This document shows positions 1-6,483 of a DNA stretch of 9,341 nucleotides, in pieces. Position 1 is the first letter of the stretch. Each line of letters begins with the position of its first letter. Below the pieces are notes generated by a model, which was not told where the DNA came from, searched no databases, and saw only the letters and a program-made list of their open reading frames with translations. This DNA comes from a bacterium. Lineage in GTDB: Bacteria > Actinomycetota > Acidimicrobiia > UBA5794 > ZC4RG35. The position numbers and the translations under genes are program-made. The DNA lies in contig JAPPKR010000267.1 of the NCBI GenBank assembly GCA_028819835.1, forward strand, positions 1 through 9,341, written 5' to 3'.

Positions 1-40
1 CATCCCATTCATGAAGAACCGGTGTGCATATGGTGATAGG

Positions 41-310
41 TTAGTGTAGATCGGCGGGGTCTGGCTGTGCAAAGCCCGGAACGATCCACGTTCTGGTCAA
101 CCAGAGTGAAGGATCGTCACAGCCCGAGCCCACCAGTCTCGGATCACCCGGCAGCCAGATCCGGCTGAATCCCTCGGGCGTCGTGTAGAGAACGGCCTGG
201 TTGGGTCTGGTATCCCGGACCAGGTAGGGTGCCCCGATACCCCGCTCTAGTAGAAGCTGGATTCCTCCGCGTATACGTGGTCCGGCAACCGGTAGCTGAT
301 TCCCGCCTCG
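41..310 (-). other. Coding-like open frame without a usual start codon
   Basis: This minus-strand frame is open from just after a TGA (313-311) to a TAA at 43-41, giving 89 sense codons. It overlaps the last 64 bases of the DUF2236 gene in another frame. The part outside that gene reads like protein, with pieces such as APYLVRDTRPNQAVLY, FSRIWLPGDPRLVG and SLWLTRTWIVPGF, and mostly G/C third positions. No ATG, GTG or TTG lies upstream of this section. A GGAGGA at 267-262 could serve as a ribosome site, but it also encodes Glu-Glu of the DUF2236 protein and is followed only by CTT/CTA codons. It could be a gene remnant, a gene with a rare start, a frameshifted extension of the DUF2236 protein, or chance. 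I recognise no family. Nothing else is visible in 1-246. Confidence 0.25.
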
Positions 311-1416
311 TCATAGGCCGACACCTCGAGCAGCCCTGTGAAGTAGGTGTAGGGGTTGTTGACGAGTTTGGGAAAGCTCCTGCCCATGATCCGTCGGAGG
401 CGCCCCAGGTTGCGGAAATTCAGGAGCACCCCGAGCGATCGAACATGGGGATACTTGAGTTCATCGGCCAGAGGATCACCGATGAGCGCCCGGGAGAGTT
501 TGTAGGCGTAGTCGGTCAGCTTCACCCGGGCGTCGTGATCGGGTATGCCGGCGACATAGGGAGCGGAGGCGATCAGGGAATTGGCCATGGCTATGGATTC
601 CAGGCTTATGGGAGGTTCAACTATGCCTCCAATCCTGAACACTCTCAGGGCCTCGTCCTCGTTCTTGAACAGGATGGTCTCGGGTATCCCCATCAAATAG
701 CCGATGTAGCGCCACACAGCCATGAAACTGGCGCGTTCTTCTTCGTCGAAGGTCGCTCCCAGACCTTTCATGTGTTTCAGGAGCCGCGCCGAGAAAGCGG
801 TTATCGAATACCCCAGGTGGGCAGCACTCAAAGGAAGGCCCCAGGCGTCGGATTCCCAGTCATCGGACTCTTTGAGCAGTTGCCGGAGTTGGGCATGAAT
901 GATGCGCACGCGAACCGAGAGCTTCAGGCCGTCGCCTTGCCTGTCCAGACCGCCGGGGAGGAAGGACTCGAGCATATGGCGGTTGTTCTGTTTCAATCGC
1001 CTCACGCCCTGGTCGCGCAGACGTCCGGTGATGAAAAAGGACTTGCTGATGTTGGTGGCGAATCCTTCTACCAGAACGCCGCCCACGAAACCCACCAGAA
1101 CCACTCTGGAGTTCCTATGGAACATCCTGATGCCGGGAACGAAAGCGGCAGCGTCCAACCAATCAGGTGGATTGTCCAGGCTGTCAAAGAACTTGACCAG
1201 GAGAGGGGGGGCATCCTTGAGCACGTCTTGATCCCCCTCCATTCCGGCCTCGATGAATCGGTGGGCGTCCTTGGTGGGAAGGGCGGCCAGTTCACCCATC
1301 ATCGCGTCGGCCACCGGGTCGCCCAGGTGCATGTGCCGGACGTAGGCCTCAGCCATCTCCGGATCCACAAGCCGCGCTTTCTCGTAGCCCTCCGCATAGT
1401 CGGAAGGGATGATCAT
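247..1416 (-). CDS. DUF2236 / MpaB-family oxygenase (latex-clearing-protein-like)
   Basis: The 389-residue protein matches the DUF2236 fold (ER-bound oxygenase MpaB / rubber oxygenase Lcp catalytic domain), whose studied members are heme b oxygenases that cleave isoprenoid or polyisoprene double bonds. Visible marks are GDPVAD at 32-37, PDWLD at 84-88, a GRLRDQGVRRL stretch at 131-141, RVRIIHAQLR at 169-178 with His174 as likely proximal heme ligand, and WRYIGYLMGIP at 235-245. By spacing, Arg140 fits the conserved Lcp arginine and Gln143 sits where Lcp has its distal lysine; this is a hand alignment. There is no signal peptide or clear membrane helix, so it is probably cytoplasmic or membrane-associated. 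The ATG at 1416-1414 follows AAAGGA at about 11 bases. The MMPL gene ends 40 bp upstream on the same strand, so the two are probably cotranscribed. The family call is fairly firm; the substrate is unknown. Confidence 0.85.
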   Translation of the reverse strand: MIIPSDYAEGYEKARLVDPEMAEAYVRHMHLGDPVADAMMGELAALPTKDAHRFIEAGMEGDQDVLKDAPPLLVKFFDSLDNPPDWLDAAAFVPGIRMFHRNSRVVLVGFVGGVLVEGFATNISKSFFITGRLRDQGVRRLKQNNRHMLESFLPGGLDRQGDGLKLSVRVRIIHAQLRQLLKESDDWESDAWGLPLSAAHLGYSITAFSARLLKHMKGLGATFDEEERASFMAVWRYIGYLMGIPETILFKNEDEALRVFRIGGIVEPPISLESIAMANSLIASAPYVAGIPDHDARVKLTDYAYKLSRALIGDPLADELKYPHVRSLGVLLNFRNLGRLRRIMGRSFPKLVNNPYTYFTGLLEVSAYDEAGISYRLPDHVYAEESSFY

Positions 1417-1456
1417 CGGCGACCTGGTCCTTTATCGGTGGAGCCCATGGGCCCGC

Positions 1457-3655
1457 CTACTCCTCTGCTTCCACTCGCAGGTCCGGCAGCCAGCCGAGCC
1501 ACGACGGCAGGTACCAGTTGCGGGCTCCCAGCACTTCCATGCTGGCGGGTACCAACACCGACCGGACCAGGGTCGCATCCAGGAACACAGCCACGGCCAA
1601 CCCGAATCCCACCAACTGGTTGACGACGGTCTCGCCAGCCGCGAATCCACCGAACACGGCAACCATGATCAGGGCGGCGCCGGTAATCATAGCTCCCGTC
1701 GAACGCAGACCGTAGGCGACCGCCTGGGCGTTGTTCCCTGTCTGGTCGTAGCGTTCCCGGATGCGGCTCAGCAAGAACACGTGATAGTCCATGGAAAGCC
1801 CGAACAGGATGCTGAAAAGGAACAGGGGTATCCACGCGTCGATCACCTCGGCGCGCTGGAATCCCAGGAGGTCCGCTCCCACTCCCTTCTGGAACACCAG
1901 GACCAACAGGCCATAGGTGGCGCCAACCGAGAGAAGATTCATGATGATCGCCTTGATGGGGATGGCGATCGAGCGGAAGACGAGCATCAGCAGGATGAAG
2001 CTGAGACCGAGGACGAAGGCAAAGACGACGGGTGTGTAGACGTCGACAATCCCGTAGAAGTCGGTAGCCTCGGCCGTCACCCCACCGACATACGCCTCGG
2101 CTTCGACGCCTTCGAAGGCCGCCGGAATGTACTCTTCCCGGATCTTGGTGAGCCTCTCGGTGGCCAGACGGCTGTTGGGCTCACCCGGGAACGGAAGCGA
2201 CAGAAGAGCAAGATCCCCCGCGTCGTTGACTTCCAGCTGCGGCGGGATCGGAAAGGCCGGGTCGCCCTGGAGAAGTTGCACCAGGCGGAAGCCTGCCTGC
2301 TGCACCTGCGGGTCGGCGATGTTCGCATCCACCACGATCTCGGCCGGACTGAGCACGCCGGCAGGGGTGACCTCCCCGACCGAGAACTCCTCCTCGAAGA
2401 CGATGAACGTCTCTTTGGTCTTCGACTTGTCGGGGAAGGAGTTGACGTCGTTCAGACCCGTATGGATGTCAAAGTAGAAGACCGTCAGGAAGATGAGAGG
2501 AACGCTGGTGAGGAGGATGCTGACCCAGGGATAGCGGGTGACGGCCTTGGTCACCTTCTCCCAGAACCCGTGCTCGGTGCTCTGGGGACTCCTCAGCGAG
2601 AACCTCTCCAGGAAGGGCACCCTCAAGAGGCCCACCTTGGGACCCAGCAAGGCCAGCACCGCGGGCAGGAGCGTAAGGGTGGCGGCCAATGCGGTGATGA
2701 CCACCAGAATGGCCCCGAGGCCGAGCGACCTGAAGAACGAAACGGGGACGATGAGCATACCGATAAGGGCCAGCACCACGGTCGTGCCGCTGAACAGCAC
2801 CGTGCGGCCCGCCGTGTCGCCGGTCTTTGCGACCGCCTCCTTGACCTCGAGACCCCGATCCAACTCTTCCCGGAAACGGGAGACGATCAGGAGCGAGTAG
2901 TCGATCCCGACCGCCAAGCCGATCATGGTGATCATCATCGTCACGAAGAAGACCAATTCGAAGAACTGGCCGATGACCCCGACCGCCCCCAGCGCCAAGA
3001 CGATGGCGACAATAGCCAGTCCCAAAGGCAGCAGTGTGGCGACGACCGAACCGAAGAGCGTCAGCAGGATGATCAACGCCACGGGAATCCCGATCCGCTC
3101 TCCCTTCTCCAGGTCTTCGGCGCTCAACTCGTTATTTTCGAAGGCCACGCTGGCGTCCCCGCCGATCAGCACCCGGAAGCCGTCCGTGCCGTCCACCTCC
3201 TGGACGAGGTGAACCACGTCCTCAACGTTCTCGGTAGCCTCCTTGAAGTCGCCCGCCAGGACGAAACTCATAATGGTGGTCATGCGATCGGCCGATACGA
3301 GTAGCTCCTCGCCGCTCAGGTAATAGTGCGATCCTGACACAACGGTCTCCGGTCCCAACGCCGTGACCTGGTCATGGATGGACTCGACCTTTGCCTGGAA
3401 CTGAGGATCATCGACTGTCATCGACGGAGACTGGACTATCACCAACTCGTTGAGGGGTGTAGGCCCTCGTAGCCTCTCCTCCAGCAGGGCCGCTGCCTGC
3501 TCCGACTCGTAGTCGCTCCCCAAACTCAACTCGGTGGTGGTGGCGCTGGGCAGCAGGGCCTGGACAAGTCCCAGCGCCACTGCGACAACCAACACCCAAA
3601 CGCTTACAACAATCCATGGCCTGCGGGCGCTCACCTGGGCCAATTTCCTCGTCAC
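1457..3655 (-). CDS. MMPL-family RND transporter
   Basis: This complete 732-residue polytopic protein belongs to the MMPL/RND superfamily of proton-driven exporters, which in actinobacteria carry lipids and other hydrophobic molecules across the cytoplasmic membrane. It shows the family's duplicated layout: helix 1 (about 13-35), a large outer loop, helices 2-6 (about 188-337), helix 7 (376-395), a second outer loop, and helices 8-12 (541-702). The two proton-relay signatures are present: GIDYSLLIVSRFREE in TM4 with Asp252-Tyr253, and SMDYHVFLLSRIRER in TM10 with Asp623-Tyr624. The start is GTG at 3655-3653 behind GGAGGA about 9 bases away. The C-terminus is short, without the long cytoplasmic tail of some mycobacterial MmpL proteins. 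It lies between the binding-protein gene (185 bp upstream) and the DUF2236 oxygenase (40 bp downstream). The cargo may be an oxygenase product or substrate, but that is inferred from position only. Confidence 0.93.
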   Translation of the reverse strand: MTRKLAQVSARRPWIVVSVWVLVVAVALGLVQALLPSATTTELSLGSDYESEQAAALLEERLRGPTPLNELVIVQSPSMTVDDPQFQAKVESIHDQVTALGPETVVSGSHYYLSGEELLVSADRMTTIMSFVLAGDFKEATENVEDVVHLVQEVDGTDGFRVLIGGDASVAFENNELSAEDLEKGERIGIPVALIILLTLFGSVVATLLPLGLAIVAIVLALGAVGVIGQFFELVFFVTMMITMIGLAVGIDYSLLIVSRFREELDRGLEVKEAVAKTGDTAGRTVLFSGTTVVLALIGMLIVPVSFFRSLGLGAILVVITALAATLTLLPAVLALLGPKVGLLRVPFLERFSLRSPQSTEHGFWEKVTKAVTRYPWVSILLTSVPLIFLTVFYFDIHTGLNDVNSFPDKSKTKETFIVFEEEFSVGEVTPAGVLSPAEIVVDANIADPQVQQAGFRLVQLLQGDPAFPIPPQLEVNDAGDLALLSLPFPGEPNSRLATERLTKIREEYIPAAFEGVEAEAYVGGVTAEATDFYGIVDVYTPVVFAFVLGLSFILLMLVFRSIAIPIKAIIMNLLSVGATYGLLVLVFQKGVGADLLGFQRAEVIDAWIPLFLFSILFGLSMDYHVFLLSRIRERYDQTGNNAQAVAYGLRSTGAMITGAALIMVAVFGGFAAGETVVNQLVGFGLAVAVFLDATLVRSVLVPASMEVLGARNWYLPSWLGWLPDLRVEAEE

Positions 3656-3840
3656 AACCGGTTCCTCCGCGGCGAGACATCCGTTTCCCGATCTACCCTA
3701 CCACCCGCAAAGACCGGGGGGAGAGATCAAGGCCACCCGTCACCAGCGACTGAAGGGTGGAGTCTCAGGCTTTGCCTGCCATCGACAGGAATGGCCAAGC
3801 GACCACCGGTCCCCTTACCGGGGTCCTTCGGCCAGCCCGG
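3656..3840. other. Gap between binding-protein and MMPL genes, with hairpins
   Basis: This 185-bp stretch separates two minus-strand genes. Just after the stop of the binding-protein gene is a near-perfect hairpin at 3808-3826, with arms GGTCCCC and GGGGTCC around TTACC; six of seven pairs form. A smaller perfect one lies at 3766-3778 (CAGGC, TTT, GCCTG). Neither is followed by a T-run in the minus direction, so I do not call an intrinsic terminator. Partial readthrough or an internal MMPL promoter is possible, but I found no convincing -35/-10 pair. No ORF is supported here. Confidence 0.3.
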
Positions 3841-4887
3841 TCAGTTCAGCCGGAGTGAGGCTTCTGCCCGATGGCGAGGCCAGACCACACGGCGGAAACC
3901 ATCCTGCCACTGGACCGTCACCACCCGATGGCCGACCTGAAGGCCGCTGACGGGATCGACCCTGAAGGCCCCGTAGAGGGTCCGGACATCCAGGCGCCGG
4001 GATTGGGCCAGAAGGGCGCTCTCCTCCAGGGTTCCGGCCACCCGGACACACTCCCACCACATGACCGCGGCCGCCAGCGCCTGGACGGCCGGGTAGGGAG
4101 GAAAGGCCCCGAATCGCCGCCGGTAGGAGTTGATGAACCACTCGCCGTCCGGACCCACGTCGGGGCGGATTGCGGCGCCGGGCATCCACTGCGCCGGTCC
4201 CAGCAGACCCTCTCTCCGGCCGCCCAAAGCCTCCAGCACCTCGTCCACCCCGGCTGCAACCGACAGAACCGCTCTCCAACGGCGCCGGTTCGCAGCCCGC
4301 ACCATCTCCAACTCGTCTTCGAAAGATCCCACCATGGCCAACACGTCGGCGCTTGGAGCCCGGGCCACAGACTCTCCGGCGCGGCCAGGCCGGAACAGCG
4401 CTTCGGTCCAGGCCAATCCAATCCTCCCGGCGAAGGAAGCCACTCCCCCCGCCACCTCTCCGGAAAACCCCTTCCCGGTGTGGATCACCACGATCGAGGC
4501 GACCTCAGGGTCGGCGGCGCGGATGGCTGCCAGCCCGCCCTGGAAGTACGAAGCCGCGGGAGCAGGAATGTTCACCACATTCTCGAACTCCGGCGCGGCC
4601 AGTCGAGCGGTCGCCCCACCACCGTTCCACACCAGGCGGGAGGTCGCCCGCGCCACCGCCAGAGCCGGCCCTCTCCCGTAGGGACCGAACAGCACGTCAG
4701 GCCGAGACACCTCCGCCAGGCGCACCGCCGATACCGGGTCGGGGTGGGCGTCGTACAACGTGAGCACCACGGACCCCGGTTCGGCAACCTCGTCAGCCCA
4801 CAGCCTCACCGCCTCCCCCGCCACCCGGCCGTACAACGCCAGGGGACCGGTGAGAGGAGTGACCATCGCGGCTCTGATCGGCTTCAC
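3841..4887 (-). CDS. Type I periplasmic-binding-fold (LivJ/AmiC-like) ligand-binding protein, no signal peptide
   Basis: The 348-residue protein has the layout of branched-chain amino acid/amide ABC substrate-binding proteins (Peripla_BP_6): MVTPLTGPLALYG at 8-20, LFGPYGRGPALAVA at 66-79, a GPAQWMPG hinge-like stretch at 230-237, YRRRFGAFPPYPAVQA at 255-270, and the C-terminal strand pattern LYGAFRVDPVSGLQVGH at 304-320. It starts at GTG 4887-4885, with AAGAAGG about 10 bases upstream. No signal peptide or lipobox is present, and the frame cannot extend because a TAA lies 12 codons upstream (4923-4921). It is therefore probably cytoplasmic, as in the amide sensor AmiC, which uses this fold for regulation. 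No ABC permease or ATPase is in the window. It is the first gene of the leftward arm, 185 bp before the MMPL gene. A ligand-sensing role is an inference; an unusual secretion route is the alternative. Confidence 0.8.
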   Translation of the reverse strand: MKPIRAAMVTPLTGPLALYGRVAGEAVRLWADEVAEPGSVVLTLYDAHPDPVSAVRLAEVSRPDVLFGPYGRGPALAVARATSRLVWNGGGATARLAAPEFENVVNIPAPAASYFQGGLAAIRAADPEVASIVVIHTGKGFSGEVAGGVASFAGRIGLAWTEALFRPGRAGESVARAPSADVLAMVGSFEDELEMVRAANRRRWRAVLSVAAGVDEVLEALGGRREGLLGPAQWMPGAAIRPDVGPDGEWFINSYRRRFGAFPPYPAVQALAAAVMWWECVRVAGTLEESALLAQSRRLDVRTLYGAFRVDPVSGLQVGHRVVTVQWQDGFRRVVWPRHRAEASLRLN

Positions 4888-4995
4888 TGTCTTACGACCT
4901 TCTTGGCTCTCGTCCCTTTTTTAATGGGGACACCGTGAGGAGATAAGCTCCACCATCAAACCTATCGCAATTGCAGGCGCCCAGGACGTCCCAAC
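4888..4995. promoter_or_regulatory. Divergent intergenic region, likely holding both promoters
   Basis: These 108 bp separate the leftward and rightward gene sets, so promoters for both are expected here. The sequence is locally AT-rich, with a run of six T at 4917-4922. An inverted repeat, GTCCC at 4912-4916 and GGGAC at 4927-4931 with a 10-base spacer, encloses that run, and a perfect 8-bp palindrome GGACGTCC lies at 4984-4991. A TTTAAT box followed 18 bases later by TAAGCT is a possible rightward promoter, but matches are weak on both strands. The regulatory role follows mainly from the divergent layout. Confidence 0.4.
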
Positions 4996-5667
4996 ATGCC
5001 TGATTACAACGCTCAAGGACATATACAGCGGTTTCTTGGGGACAATCCCCAAGGACATCTATATGTGTTGGTGGGATATGCAAGCGTGTGGGGGTTGGCT
5101 TGGCTGCACGAGAACACGCCGGGGCGGCCCGTAACCCTGATCATCGGGGATACCAAACCACACCACTTCCAGAGGGCAACTAATCGTGATCGCGCCGGGG
5201 CGCTTCAATTCCTTCGGCGCAGGGATGTCCGGACCCTCAGTTGGTATCGGACCGGAAGAAGCGCCGAAGGAAAGTCGATGCTTCACGCCAAGGCCTGGGT
5301 GATCGCAGCGCCGAGGCAAAGATCCGCCACAGCGGCATTGATCGGATCGGCCAACCTGACGAGAGCGGGAATACAGGACAACTGGGAGATGATGGCCTTG
5401 GCGGCGGACGGCGACCTGTCCCGGATCTGGAGGCAACTGGACGGGTTCGTGGAGGGCACAACCGTGAGCCGCAAACCTTGGGACGCGGAGTCCCGTCTCA
5501 TGGAGGCCATTGAGGAAGGAAGGAGAGTTCAAGAACTCACCAAGGCGTTGCCGACCCCGCGACGGAGACGACCTGTGGCCAGGAAGAGAAGCGGTTGCCT
5601 CACTTTGGCGACCGCTATAGGCGTGCTGGCTGCCTGTATCGCAGGTACGCTCGCGCTCCTCCTCTAG
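4996..5667 (+). CDS. Single-HKD phospholipase D-like protein with C-terminal membrane anchor
   Basis: The 223-residue protein carries one PLD/nuclease active-site motif: His97-Ala-Lys99, then Gly117-Ser-Ala-Asn120 in LIGSANLTRAGI, and Glu131 in NWEM. The motif's aspartate is replaced by Ala104, and about ten extra residues separate HxK from GSAN. Family members hydrolyse phosphodiester bonds in lipids or nucleic acids through a covalent phosphohistidine, and single-motif forms usually dimerise to complete the site. The N-terminal part (HLYVLVGYASVWGLAWL, then VTLIIGD) fits the usual strand-helix core. Residues 189-198 are strongly basic and 202-223 form one hydrophobic helix ending at the stop, so it looks tail-anchored with the catalytic part in the cytoplasm. 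A TGA at 4936-4938 closes the frame upstream, and ATG 4996 is the only usual start before the fold; AGGA at 4983-4986 is a modest ribosome site. The substrate is unknown; a nuclease or a lipid hydrolase both fit. Confidence 0.75.
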   Translation: MPDYNAQGHIQRFLGDNPQGHLYVLVGYASVWGLAWLHENTPGRPVTLIIGDTKPHHFQRATNRDRAGALQFLRRRDVRTLSWYRTGRSAEGKSMLHAKAWVIAAPRQRSATAALIGSANLTRAGIQDNWEMMALAADGDLSRIWRQLDGFVEGTTVSRKPWDAESRLMEAIEEGRRVQELTKALPTPRRRRPVARKRSGCLTLATAIGVLAACIAGTLALLL

Positions 5668-5672
5668 GAGGG
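5666..5672 (+). promoter_or_regulatory. Strong Shine-Dalgarno AGGAGGG overlapping the PLD stop codon
   Basis: AGGAGGG begins inside the TAG stop of the PLD gene. The first start codon at proper distance is TTG 5678, which opens a 23-codon frame ending at TGA 5747-5749, not the GNAT frame. That TGA overlaps CTG 5746-5748, the best-placed unusual start for the GNAT gene. The site suggests coupled translation of the acetyltransferase, or marks where its true start lies before a frameshift. Confidence 0.5.
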
Positions 5673-5745
5673 TAGGCTTGATAGCCTGTATGGGCCGCGG
5701 CAGAACCAGGGAGCCAAACCATCACTTCATCTCTCGGATAGCGCA

Positions 5746-6258
5746 CTGAGCCGCGACGTCATAGACCGCCTCGCCATCCGAGAACTCACCTCCGAGGACC
5801 GTGCCGCGGCCGTGGAGGTTATCAATACCGCCGCCCGGTGGTACCGGGAGTTCCTTCCGCCTGAGGAGCTACACGACCCGGAGATGGACGAGGCCGCCTG
5901 GGAAGCCGAAGCACGTCGCATGACCTGGTGGGGAGCGTTCGTCGGCCCCACCCTGGTCGGGGTGATGGGAAGCGAGCCGATCGGGGAGGTGGCCCTGCTC
6001 CGCCACGCTTACATACTTCCCCGCCATCAGAGAAAAGGCGTGGCATCCGCGCTCGTAGAATTCATCGAGGAGCGGCTGTCGGGTGTCAGCCGGGTCATCG
6101 TGGGGACATACGCTGATAACTACAAGGCGCGGGGGATACTGGAGAAGGGAGGCTACGTTCTGTCGGCCGACTCGCAAGCCGTATTGCGTACTTACTACGA
6201 CATCCCCGAGGACCGGCTGCGGACCTCGCTCACCTACGAAAAGACACTGGGCGACTGA
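5746..6258 (+). CDS. GNAT-family N-acetyltransferase, start uncertain
   Basis: GNAT enzymes transfer an acetyl group from acetyl-CoA to an amine. Motif A is clear: AYILPRHQRKGVASALVEFI, with the QRKGVA pyrophosphate-binding loop encoded at about 6028-6045, followed by VIVGTYADNYKARGILEKGG (motif B region). The subfamily's N-terminal strand and helix, IRELTSEDRAAAVEV, are encoded from 5776, before the first usual start (GTG 5812), so a GTG start would remove the first strand. Between the PLD stop (5665-5667) and 5812 this frame has no ATG, GTG or TTG. CTG 5746 is used here because it keeps the whole domain (170 residues) and overlaps the TGA of a short preceding frame as CTGA. Alternatives are ATA 5761, a frameshift from the frame of TTG 5678/ATG 5690, or a sequence error. 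It lies directly after the PLD gene and is probably cotranscribed. The acceptor is unknown. Confidence 0.75.
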   Translation: MSRDVIDRLAIRELTSEDRAAAVEVINTAARWYREFLPPEELHDPEMDEAAWEAEARRMTWWGAFVGPTLVGVMGSEPIGEVALLRHAYILPRHQRKGVASALVEFIEERLSGVSRVIVGTYADNYKARGILEKGGYVLSADSQAVLRTYYDIPEDRLRTSLTYEKTLGD

Positions 6259-6345
6259 ACCTCGGGGCGCACATCACTCTCCTTTCCAGCCTGCCCGTCA
6301 CAGCCCTCCACCGCCGGATCCAGATGGCAAGGACTGTCGGTGAAG

Positions 6346-6366
6346 GTAGCTAATCTGACAAGCTAC
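6346..6366. repeat. Inverted repeat GTAGCT / AGCTAC
   Basis: Perfect 6-bp arms at 6346-6351 and 6361-6366 flank a 9-base AT-rich spacer, in the 225-bp gap between the GNAT and Rieske genes. It could be an operator half-site pair or a small hairpin after the GNAT gene. No T-run follows, so it is not a typical intrinsic terminator. The rest of 6259-6483 shows no supported ORF. Confidence 0.3.
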
Positions 6367-6423
6367 AGTTAAACGTGCTGGTCCCGAGGTGGATTGGGGC
6401 AACCGTCCGTGCGCCCTGCGCGG

Positions 6424-6437
6424 GCCGTCCGGACGGC
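6424..6437. promoter_or_regulatory. Perfect 14-bp palindrome upstream of the Rieske gene (candidate operator)
   Basis: GCCGTCCGGACGGC is its own reverse complement and sits 46 bp before the Rieske start codon. The half-site CCGTCCG occurs once more at 6403-6409, 22 bp (about two helical turns) upstream of its copy inside the palindrome (6425-6431). Such spacing fits a dimeric regulator of TetR or GntR type, but no regulator gene is in the window and the site does not match the mycobacterial KstR consensus as I know it. GC-rich palindromes do arise by chance. Confidence 0.35.
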
Positions 6438-6483
6438 AAAATGCAGCCGACTCAAGAACCTCGGGAGAGGAGTTCGGTGATCG

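Noticed and set aside
229..1623. Plus-strand open frame of 464 codons
   Set aside because: It runs opposite the DUF2236 gene and into the MMPL gene. The minus strand carries clear family motifs and this one does not.
1409..3304. Plus-strand open frame of 631 codons
   Set aside because: It lies opposite the MMPL gene. Its translation is dominated by charged residues and Gln/His, the usual antisense shadow of a GC-rich membrane protein, with no domain signature.
3808..3826. Intrinsic terminator after the binding-protein gene
   Set aside because: The hairpin has a central mismatch and no T-run follows on the minus strand, so it is mentioned only as structure in the gap.
3871..4938. Plus-strand open frame of 355 codons
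   Set aside because: It is antisense to the binding-protein gene, whose family motifs are intact from end to end; composition here is shadow-like (Arg, His, Pro rich).
5665..5667. TAG read as pyrrolysine or selected readthrough
   Set aside because: A strong ribosome site overlaps the TAG and the PLD protein ends naturally with its anchor helix; nothing in the window indicates recoding machinery.
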